This document shows positions 1 to 4,960 of a stretch of 5,554 bases of DNA, one piece after another (position 1 is the stretch's first letter; each line of letters starts with the position of its first letter). Source of the DNA: Deltaproteobacteria bacterium (GTDB taxonomy: Bacteria > Myxococcota > XYA12-FULL-58-9 > JAUUZB01); contig JAUUZB010000350.1 in NCBI GenBank assembly GCA_030590185.1, forward strand, positions 1 through 5,554, in the 5' to 3' direction. The notes below the pieces were generated by a model that had not been told where the DNA came from, ran no database searches, and worked only from the letters and a program-made list of their open reading frames with translations. The position numbers and the translations under genes are program-made.

Positions 1-1130
1 ACCGCGATGGCGCCGAGCACCACGATGGCGGAGCCGACCGCGATCCCCTTGCGGCCGGCAAAGAAGTCGAGGGTCCCGGTTCGCCGGGCGCCGGGCAACA
101 CCGGCGCGCCCGAGGCGTCGACCGGCTTGAAGACGTCGCCGAGCTCGAGGAAGCGAAATACCGCGTTGCCGAAGCAGACCTCGTCACCGCTGCGAATACG
201 GGAGCGATCGACCCGCTCACCGTTGACGTAGCTGCCGTTGCCGGAGCTGTTGTCCACCAGGGTGTACTTACTGCCGTCGAACAGGATGCTGGCGTGGTTG
301 CGGGAGACCGATGCCTCGCTCAGGGTGATTTCGTTTTGTGGGTCGCGACCGACGCCCGACTCGCGCGCGATGACCGGAAACTCCCGGCTGTCGTCGGCGC
401 CTCGGATGCAGACCAGGCGCGCGCCCTCATCCGGCTTGCCCTTCTTGCCCTTGGCAAAGACGTTGGTTTCCTGCCGCGAGTACTCCGGGTCGACCGGCTC
501 CGGCGGAGGCGGGGCGGGCCGGGCCGGCTCGCCGGTTTGGAGTTTCTGGCCGGTGACGCTGTCCCAGCCGGACTTGTCCTCGAAGCCATCCCATGCATCA
601 CCGCCCGGCTCGCCCCCGTCTACACCGGTGACCGCTTCGTTTGGGTCGAAGGCCTGCCCATCGGTGCCGGTCGGCGCTGGCCCCTGGCTGGTGGCGTCGA
701 AGCCGACGTCCTCGAGATCCCCCTCGGAGACCTGTTCGAAGTCACCGGTGTCGGCAAAGGCGGGACCGAGGGCGTTCGCATCGGTGGTCGGCGACGCCGG
801 GGGGTCTGCGGATCCAAAGGCATCCGGCAGATCCTCGGGCCTCGCCGCCTTGCCCTTGGCTTTGGGCCGGGGCTTGGGCTTGCGTTTTTTTGGGGCATCG
901 TCGGCGAACTCTGCGGCGAGCGCGTCGATCTCGTCGAGGTCGATGTCGCCGCTGGTGCTCTCCGGCGCGGACATGAGATCGTCGAGGTCGTCGCCGGAGA
1001 GATCGCTATCCCGCGGACCGCCCTTGCGGGCTCGGGCCTTGGGGCGTCCACCCCGGGGATCCGGTTCGGTGGGGCGTGATTGGCGTGGCGACGCCCGAGG
1101 CGGCGACGCGGGTGGGCGTTTTTTGGCCAT
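1..1130 (-). CDS. FHA domain protein with disordered N-terminus and C-terminal membrane segment (3' end off window)
   Basis: The reading frame is open from an ATG at 1128-1130 to the window edge, giving 376 visible residues. Residues 1-40 are basic and Pro-rich. Residues 41-78 are acidic (DLSGDDLDDL, DIDLDEIDAL). Residues 80-98 are a Lys/Arg/Pro tract, and the region up to about 236 is acidic, Gly/Pro-rich and probably disordered. Residues about 237-330 form an FHA domain: G261-R262, the S276-R-N-H279 signature and the V302-N-G304 loop, which in this family bind phosphothreonine peptides. A hydrophobic stretch starts near residue 360 (GIAVGSAIVVLGAIA) and reaches the edge, so this is probably a membrane anchor with the FHA domain on the cytoplasmic side. 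The start overlaps the upstream stop as TGATG, with GAGG ten bases upstream, implying translational coupling to the binding-protein gene. The FHA call is firm. The partner kinase and the C-terminal domain are not visible. Confidence 0.88.
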   Translation of the reverse strand, partial: MAKKRPPASPPRASPRQSRPTEPDPRGGRPKARARKGGPRDSDLSGDDLDDLMSAPESTSGDIDLDEIDALAAEFADDAPKKRKPKPRPKAKGKAARPEDLPDAFGSADPPASPTTDANALGPAFADTGDFEQVSEGDLEDVGFDATSQGPAPTGTDGQAFDPNEAVTGVDGGEPGGDAWDGFEDKSGWDSVTGQKLQTGEPARPAPPPPEPVDPEYSRQETNVFAKGKKGKPDEGARLVCIRGADDSREFPVIARESGVGRDPQNEITLSEASVSRNHASILFDGSKYTLVDNSSGNGSYVNGERVDRSRIRSGDEVCFGNAVFRFLELGDVFKPVDASGAPVLPGARRTGTLDFFAGRKGIAVGSAIVVLGAIA

Positions 1131-1978
1131 CAGCCCCCGGCCTCGTGGATCTGTTTGGCAAGCCGATCGTACTCCCTATCGGAGGCGGGCACGAAGCCGT
1201 CGATCTCTGAGAAGACGAAGAAATTGCGCGCTTCAGGCACCAGGGCTAGCTCAATCAAGGCCGAGCGTAGCTGGCTGATCAGCTCGCGGCCGAGGCCCGG
1301 GCGCACCACGACCGGGTCGCCGAGGATCGGTTCGGTGCGCGCGATGGGCACGACCTCCTGTGGATTTTGGAGGGTCTCCTGGGCACCTTCATAACAGGCG
1401 CCGGCGTCTGCCTTGCCCTCGGCCACCATCTGCACGACCTTGTGGTGTCCGCCCGCGAACAGCGGCACCACGTCTTGGTTGGGATCGAGGCCAGCCCGGG
1501 CGAGTAAGCGGCGAGGGTAGAAGTACCCCGCGGTGGAGCTGCGGTCGACGAAGGCGAAGCGCTTGCCCTTGAGGTCGGTGAGCTCTTTGATCGGTGATCC
1601 CTGCTTGACCACCACGATGCCGTGGTAGCTCGAGTTGCGGTGGCGGATGGTGCGCAGGATGGCGCGCACGTTGCCGCTGCGCCGCGCTTCGATGTAGGAG
1701 GCCGCCCCCACGAAGGCGATGTCGATTTTGCCGGACTTCAGGCGGGCGATCACCTCGCTGTAGGATCTGCCCGCCTCGAACTCGACCGGCCGGCCGAGCG
1801 CCTGGGCGAGGTGCTTGCTGAGCAGGTTGAAGACCGCGGCCTGGGCGGCCGGGTCGTCAAAGGGCATGGTTGAAATGACCAGGGGCTTGGGCCCGGCGAG
1901 GGCGGCGGAGTCGGGGGCGCCGAGCAGAGCGAGGCTCAGGGTCAACAGAAGGGTGGCGCGGGCGATCATCATCATCAT
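1130..1978 (-). CDS. PhnD-like phosphate/phosphonate-type periplasmic substrate-binding protein
   Basis: The product is 282 aa, normal for the PhnD-like family (type 2 periplasmic binding fold). The start is placed at the first of four consecutive ATG codons because a signal peptide begins there: hydrophobic core at residues 9-20 and a likely cleavage after A26-L-A28. There is no lipobox cysteine. GGGG lies 7 bases upstream as a weak Shine-Dalgarno. The frame stays open to an ATG at 2107, but that extension would bury the signal peptide. Family-like segments are STMPFDD (36-42), GKIDIAFVGAASYIEA (83-98), SSTAGYFYPRRLL (147-159, matching the STSG ligand loop of phosphonate binders) and GGHHKVVQMVAEGKADAGA (176-194). 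The family delivers oxyanions such as phosphate, phosphite or phosphonates to ABC importers. No permease or ATPase gene is adjacent, and the next gene is an FHA protein, so a sensory role is possible (inference). The ligand cannot be assigned. Stop and next start overlap (TGATG). Confidence 0.87.
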   Translation of the reverse strand: MMMMIARATLLLTLSLALLGAPDSAALAGPKPLVISTMPFDDPAAQAAVFNLLSKHLAQALGRPVEFEAGRSYSEVIARLKSGKIDIAFVGAASYIEARRSGNVRAILRTIRHRNSSYHGIVVVKQGSPIKELTDLKGKRFAFVDRSSTAGYFYPRRLLARAGLDPNQDVVPLFAGGHHKVVQMVAEGKADAGACYEGAQETLQNPQEVVPIARTEPILGDPVVVRPGLGRELISQLRSALIELALVPEARNFFVFSEIDGFVPASDREYDRLAKQIHEAGG

Positions 1979-2026
1979 GAGTTTACCCCAAGTCGGCTGC
2001 CCTATGAATCCGTCGCGCAAAGGGCA

Positions 2027-2040
2027 CGCCATCAATGGCG
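2027..2040. promoter_or_regulatory. 14-bp inverted repeat at predicted transcription start (candidate operator)
   Basis: The sequence is CGCCAT-CA-ATGGCG, two perfect 6-bp arms with a 2-bp centre. It lies 6 bp downstream of the candidate -10 hexamer at 2047-2052, so it would span the predicted start point of the minus operon, a common position for a repressor operator. As RNA it could also form a 5-bp stem with a UCAA tetraloop. No regulator gene is in the window. Confidence 0.35.
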
Positions 2041-2046
2041 CGTCCA

Positions 2047-2052
2047 ATTTTA
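2047..2052 (-). promoter_or_regulatory. Candidate -10 element for the binding-protein/FHA operon
   Basis: On the minus strand this reads TAAAAT, five of six matches to the TATAAT consensus, and is the best -10-like hexamer upstream of the gene starting at 1978. It would give a transcript start near 2040 and a leader of about 60 nt. The -35 position 17 bp upstream reads TGGCTT, a poor match, so the promoter may need an activator or may use a different sigma factor. Confidence 0.35.
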
Positions 2053-2110
2053 CCCTGCCGTCGAGGGGGAAGCCACGAACCGGTGGCCCAGCCGCCCCAT
2101 TGCCCACCGC

Positions 2111-2139
2111 TTGACAGGCCGTGGCGCAACGGGCATGAG
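2111..2139 (+). promoter_or_regulatory. Candidate promoter with consensus -35 (TTGACA) for the coiled-coil/DUF6178-like operon
   Basis: Positions 2111-2116 are a perfect TTGACA. After a 17-bp spacer, 2134-2139 read CATGAG, only three of six matches to TATAAT. If used, transcription would start near 2147 and leave a leader of about 200 nt before the gene at 2349. The inverted pair CGGTGG (2081-2086) and CCACCG (2104-2109) sits directly upstream and could be a regulator site. A weaker alternative is GTGAAT (2156-2161) with GTTAAT (2179-2184), also 17 bp apart. Confidence 0.3.
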
Positions 2140-2142
2140 CCG

Positions 2143-2180
2143 ACTCTCAGTACGCGTGAATCCACGCACAGGACGAGAGT
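2143..2180 (+). promoter_or_regulatory. Two-tier stem-loop in the leader of the plus operon
   Basis: The outer stem pairs ACTCTC (2143-2148) with GAGAGT (2175-2180). The inner stem pairs GCGTG (2154-2158) with CACGC (2163-2167) around an AATC tetraloop. An asymmetric internal loop of 5 and 7 nt separates them. Downstream, 2185-2205 contains a short C/G hairpin followed by five T residues. The structure lies at the start of the leader predicted from the TTGACA promoter. It resembles a regulatory leader, but I cannot match it to a known riboswitch class. Confidence 0.3.
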
Positions 2181-2262
2181 TAATCCCCACGGGGCCCCAC
2201 TTTTTCAACGTGCGGGAGCCGCAGGGTATTCCGGGCCGCGAAAGCAGCCGCTGTTCAGTCGT

Positions 2263-2288
2263 CCCCCACCCCGGGATTCGGGAGGGGG
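2263..2288 (+). promoter_or_regulatory. GC hairpin upstream of a T7 tract (possible attenuator)
   Basis: CCCCC (2263-2267) pairs with GGGGG (2284-2288). After one A/A mismatch, CCC (2269-2271) pairs with GGG (2280-2282), leaving an 8-nt loop. A run of seven T residues follows at 2302-2308. The 13-nt gap between stem and T run is too long for a standard intrinsic terminator, so attenuation of the plus operon is only a possibility. Confidence 0.22.
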
Positions 2289-2312
2289 GCCGCGAGTTAC
2301 GTTTTTTTCTAC

Positions 2313-2340
2313 CCCGCAAACGGATGCGGGCCGAGAGAGG
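2313..2340 (+). promoter_or_regulatory. Hairpin beside the ribosome binding site of the coiled-coil gene
   Basis: CCCGCA (2313-2318) pairs with TGCGGG (2325-2330) around a 6-nt loop. The Shine-Dalgarno GAGAGG (2335-2340) starts 4 nt later and is 8 nt from the ATG at 2349. That spacing selects 2349 over the in-frame ATG at 2358. The hairpin is close enough to affect ribosome access. Confidence 0.5.
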
Positions 2341-2348
2341 TTGTCGAG

Positions 2349-3587
2349 ATGATCACGATGATTGAGCGGGCGCTCCTGGCGCTCCTGGTGGGTCAGGCAC
2401 CGGTCGAGGGCACGGCGGCGGCGTCGACCTGGATCTGGCTGCTCGGCGCGCTCTTGGTCGTTGCGGCGGGCGTCATCGTTTGGGCGGTGCCGCGCACCCG
2501 GGCCCTGGCGACGCAGATCGACAACCTCAATAGCTCCATCGAAGAGGGCAAGGGGGAGAGCCGCAAACTCGGTGAGAAGACTCGCAAGCAGGACAAGGGC
2601 CTCGAGGGCAAGCGCGACGAGATCACGAAGCTCAAGAAGGATCTGGCCGGTCAGCGCAAAAAGAATCACACCGCCCAGGAGGAGAACAAGAAGCTGCGCG
2701 GGGAGCTCAACGACCAGCGCTCGAGCTTCAAGAAGAAGCTCACCAACCGCCCGGCCTTTGCCGACGAGGAGAAGGTGCCGGCGCCCGTCAAGGCCAAGCC
2801 AGAGGCGCCCAAGGAAGAGAAGCCCAAGGAGAGGATCATCGAGCAGCCCCGGGTCGCCCCGAGCGACGACACCTCTCGTGTCGAGGAGGCGAACCTCAAG
2901 CTCAAGAACGAGCTCAAGGAATTGCGGGACGAGACCCGCGGCGACCGCGCCGATCTCAAGCGGCTGCGCCGGCGCGTGGAGGATTACCGGCGCATCGATA
3001 TCATCAACGCCGGCAAACGTGAGTCCCTCGAGGAGCGGGTCAAGCACCTCGGCAGGCAGTACTACGAGGCGGTCACCGAGATCGCGGTGCTCAAGGGCGA
3101 GGTCCCAGCGATCCCAGCGCCCGAGGAGCTGCCGGACTTCGAGGCGCTGGCGCGCAAGAAGAAGGACAGGAAGCGGGGCGGCGAGGCCAATCGAGCTGCG
3201 GCCGCTGACACCGACGCAAAGACCGACGCCACGACCGGGGCGGATACCGATACCGAAGCCGCGGCCGAGGCGGCGACTGAGGCCGCTACCGCTACCGCTA
3301 CCGGGACCAACACCGAGACCTCGGCCGAGGCGGCCACCGGAGCCGATACCGACATCGGCACGGACACCGCTACCGATACCGACATCGGCACGGACACCGC
3401 TACCGATGCCGCTACCGCTGCCGACACCGACACCCCAACCGACGCCGTAACTGAGCCCGAGGCCCCGTCGAGCGAACAAAAAGCCAGCGGCACGGATGAC
3501 GCCGAGCCCAAGGACGCAAAGGCGCCCGACGGCGACGCTGAAGATGAATCGGGCGACGGGGATTCCCAGGAGGCCGTCCTGGCGTGA
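2349..3587 (+). CDS. Membrane-anchored coiled-coil protein with Thr/Asp/Ala-rich repetitive tail
   Basis: The product is 412 aa and I do not recognise its family. Residues 27-47 (WIWLLGALLVVAAGVIVWAV core) are a clear transmembrane helix followed by PRTR, suggesting a cytoplasmic C-terminus. Residues about 51-131 and 178-254 are highly charged, heptad-like coiled coils rich in Lys, Glu, Leu and Arg. They are separated by a Pro/Lys/Glu linker (about 132-177). A basic patch K270-K-K-D-R-K-R276 precedes a low-complexity tail (about 283-372) of Thr, Asp and Ala with a perfect 10-residue tandem repeat, then an acidic C-terminus. This looks like a scaffold or tether rather than an enzyme (inference). 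It is the first gene of an operon with the DUF6178-like gene 22 bp downstream. Third codon positions are strongly G/C in this frame, supporting it over the long overlapping frames on both strands. Confidence 0.83.
   Translation: MITMIERALLALLVGQAPVEGTAAASTWIWLLGALLVVAAGVIVWAVPRTRALATQIDNLNSSIEEGKGESRKLGEKTRKQDKGLEGKRDEITKLKKDLAGQRKKNHTAQEENKKLRGELNDQRSSFKKKLTNRPAFADEEKVPAPVKAKPEAPKEEKPKERIIEQPRVAPSDDTSRVEEANLKLKNELKELRDETRGDRADLKRLRRRVEDYRRIDIINAGKRESLEERVKHLGRQYYEAVTEIAVLKGEVPAIPAPEELPDFEALARKKKDRKRGGEANRAAAADTDAKTDATTGADTDTEAAAEAATEAATATATGTNTETSAEAATGADTDIGTDTATDTDIGTDTATDAATAADTDTPTDAVTEPEAPSSEQKASGTDDAEPKDAKAPDGDAEDESGDGDSQEAVLA
3285..3302 (+). repeat. Hexanucleotide repeat GCTACC x3 in coding sequence
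   Basis: Three perfect GCTACC units encode Ala-Thr pairs in the low-complexity tail of the coiled-coil protein. Being a multiple of three, unit gain or loss would keep the frame. Related CGATACC units flank it (from 3243 and in the tandem repeat at 3343). Confidence 0.85.
3343..3402 (+). repeat. Perfect 30-bp tandem duplication in coding sequence
   Basis: Two identical 30-bp units (3343-3372 and 3373-3402) begin CCGATACCGACATCGG and end GACACCGCTA. They encode DTDIGTDTAT twice, residues 333-352 of the coiled-coil protein. A degenerate partial third unit (CCGATGCC) follows at 3403-3410. The identity at synonymous sites points to a recent slippage or duplication event. Confidence 0.92.
3568..3573 (+). 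promoter_or_regulatory. Strong Shine-Dalgarno AGGAGG inside the end of the coiled-coil gene
   Basis: This is a full AGGAGG, 10 nt before a GTG at 3584 but 36 nt before the ATG at 3610 of the DUF6178-like gene. It therefore fits the 9-codon minicistron starting at 3584 and not the downstream gene directly. Confidence 0.6.
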
Positions 3588-3613
3588 GCCTGGCGGCCCG
3601 GCTCAGGATATGA
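3584..3613 (+). CDS. Putative 9-codon coupling minicistron (or trace of a frameshifted start of the next gene)
   Basis: GTG AGC CTG GCG GCC CGG CTC AGG ATA TGA would encode MSLAARLRI. Its GTG overlaps the stop of the coiled-coil gene (GTGA, 3584-3587). Its TGA overlaps the ATG of the DUF6178-like gene (ATGA, 3610-3613). A perfect AGGAGG sits 10 nt upstream. This can be read as a relay that carries ribosomes from one gene to the next. Alternatively, a one-base indel may separate the true GTG start from the rest of the downstream gene, making this its real N-terminus. The peptide itself has no recognisable function. Confidence 0.4.
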   Translation: MSLAARLRI

Positions 3614-4932
3614 CCGACTCGCGCCTCGCCACGACGTCGCGGTTCGGCGCGGATCTCTCCCGCGCCTTGGCCACTCGGGGTCAGGAGCTGCTCACCGCGG
3701 CCGACCTTCCCGAACGGGTGGGCGCCCTCGAGCCGCTCGAGGCCTATTTCATCGTCAAGGAGCTGGGGGTCGAGGAAGCCACGCCGATCCTGCGGCACTG
3801 TTCCACGGACCAGCTACGGACGTTCATCGATCTCGACTGTTGGGAAGGCGACCGGCTCAGCGCCGAGGATATCGACGCTTGGATCGCGCCCTTTGCCGCC
3901 GACGGGCCGCTGGCCCTGGCGGATGCCTTCTTGAATCTCGATGAGGAGCTGCAGGTCTGGTATCTCAGCCAGTCCCTCGAGGTACTCGACGCGGCGGATG
4001 AAGATCTGCCCGACCCCCCGCGTGGGGTCCTGCGCAAGACCACCCCCGACACCTATTTTCTCATCCAGGCGCGGCCCAACATCGAGCGCGAGGTGCCGCC
4101 GGTGCACCTCGTGCTGAGCCTGTACGCCCACGATCTGGAGACTGCCTTTCGGCTGGTGACCGCCGCTCGCTGGGAGACGCCGAGCCTTCTGGAGGAGCAA
4201 GCTCATCAGTTTCGAACCGCCCGGGTGGAGAGCCTGGGATTTCCCGGCCGGGATGTGGCGCTCAGGATTTTCTCGGCGCCCGCCGCGGGCGACCGTGAGC
4301 CATTCGAGGTGCCGCCCGTCGATGGTGCTGGGCGGCTGCCGGCGGCCTATGCCCAGCCCATGTCGATCTCCTCCCTGCTCAGTGGAGCGTTGGAGCGGCT
4401 CTCGGACGACGACCTGATCGCCCATCTAGAAGAGAGTCTCCAGTACCTGATCAACCACGCCATCATCGCCTACGGCGATAGCCCCCGGGACGTTCGTCAC
4501 GCCACCCGGGTGGCGACCCGCGTGCGCGATACGGTCTCCCTCGGCATCGAGGCCTTGCTCTCGCCGAGCGAGCCGCTGCCGGCCACGCTGAGCGAGTCCC
4601 ACGTCGCCGCCGCCGCCGAGCTGCTCAGCCGGTGGAGCCTGTTCGATCTCTTCCGCCACGGCCACGCCCAGGTCTGCGCGGTCCAAACCCAGGCGCGGGC
4701 CCTGGCCGAAGACCCGGCCATCGAGGCCTGGCGGACCGCGCCGCTCGACGAACAACAGGACTACGGCGACGAACGCATGCGGCGGGAGTTGTTGAACGCC
4801 TTGCTGGAGACGCCACCGCTGTACGCCGGCTTCGACCTGGTCAGGCCGGCGGCGCGCCGCGCCTATGGCTCCAAGCGTGAACTCGAGGCAGCGCTCGCCA
4901 CACTCGACGAGATCTCCGAAACGATCAGGTAG
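3610..4932 (+). CDS. DUF6178-like cytoplasmic protein of unknown function
   Basis: The product from ATG 3610 is 440 aa, with no signal peptide or membrane helix. The N-terminal third resembles, from memory, the DUF6178 family of deltaproteobacterial proteins: E44-A-Y-F-I-V-K-E-L-G53 (family-like 'YxxIKEIG'), then EEATPILRHCSTDQL (55-69) and FIDLDCWEGDRL (72-83, like 'LLDLxxWxxDRL'). The remainder is mostly helical and rich in Leu, Ala and Glu, with no catalytic motif I recognise. The biochemical role of the family is unknown to me. The start is uncertain. ATG 3610 has AGGA only one base upstream, too close to act as a Shine-Dalgarno. The frame remains open upstream to 3496 (with an ATG at 3544) inside the preceding gene, without a good binding site, and the upstream residues look like out-of-frame sequence. 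Initiation may depend on coupling from the minicistron at 3584. It is the last gene of the plus operon. Confidence 0.75.
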   Translation: MTDSRLATTSRFGADLSRALATRGQELLTAADLPERVGALEPLEAYFIVKELGVEEATPILRHCSTDQLRTFIDLDCWEGDRLSAEDIDAWIAPFAADGPLALADAFLNLDEELQVWYLSQSLEVLDAADEDLPDPPRGVLRKTTPDTYFLIQARPNIEREVPPVHLVLSLYAHDLETAFRLVTAARWETPSLLEEQAHQFRTARVESLGFPGRDVALRIFSAPAAGDREPFEVPPVDGAGRLPAAYAQPMSISSLLSGALERLSDDDLIAHLEESLQYLINHAIIAYGDSPRDVRHATRVATRVRDTVSLGIEALLSPSEPLPATLSESHVAAAAELLSRWSLFDLFRHGHAQVCAVQTQARALAEDPAIEAWRTAPLDEQQDYGDERMRRELLNALLETPPLYAGFDLVRPAARRAYGSKRELEAALATLDEISETIR

Positions 4933-4938
4933 CGGGGA

Positions 4939-4954
4939 CGGGGCCTGCGCCCCG
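4939..4954. terminator. GC hairpin between convergent genes (possible bidirectional terminator)
   Basis: CGGGGC (4939-4944) pairs with GCCCCG (4949-4954) around a CTGC tetraloop, within the 28 bp between the stops of the two converging genes. An alternative pairing of GCGGGG (4932-4937) with CCCCGC (4950-4955) competes with it. Neither strand has a T run after the stem, so intrinsic termination would be weak. Confidence 0.35.
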
Positions 4955-4960
4955 CGACGT

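Noticed and set aside
238..1278. Long plus-strand open frames of 346 codons (238-1278) and 261 codons (294-1079)
   Set aside because: They lie antisense to the FHA gene, whose minus-strand frame has unmistakable FHA motifs. They have Arg/Ser/Gly-rich composition typical of shadow frames in GC-rich DNA.
1979..2107. N-terminal extension of the binding protein to an ATG at 2107
   Set aside because: It would place 43 unrelated residues before a clear signal peptide and would cover the candidate promoter.
2162..2172. CCACGCACAGG, reminiscent of the start of a cyclic-di-GMP (GEMM-I) riboswitch
   Set aside because: The expected following elements (GCAAACC, then GACGCAAAGCC at close distance) are absent. 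The CGCGAAAGC at 2237-2245 is too far away, so I treat it as chance.
2302..2308. T7 tract as an intrinsic terminator
   Set aside because: The nearest strong stem ends 13 nt earlier and no gene on the plus strand ends upstream in the window. At most it is part of an attenuator.
3243..3410. Repeated short units that might suggest a CRISPR array
   Set aside because: The units are directly tandem without spacers, in frame with coding sequence, and only 6 or 30 bp long.
2362..3450. A 362-codon plus-strand frame overlapping the coiled-coil gene
   Set aside because: It is extremely Arg/Ser/Pro-rich, is shifted relative to the supported frame and has no motif, so it is a shadow.
2205..3479. A 424-codon open frame on the minus strand with Gly/Ser/Val-rich repeats
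   Set aside because: It is antisense to the coiled-coil gene. The repeats are simply the complement of the Thr/Asp repeat, and the plus frame has a good Shine-Dalgarno, a transmembrane helix and coiled coils.
3496..3609. Extension of the DUF6178-like protein upstream to 3496
   Set aside because: It overlaps the 3' end of the coiled-coil gene, has no Shine-Dalgarno, and the residues are Arg/Pro-rich like an out-of-frame translation.
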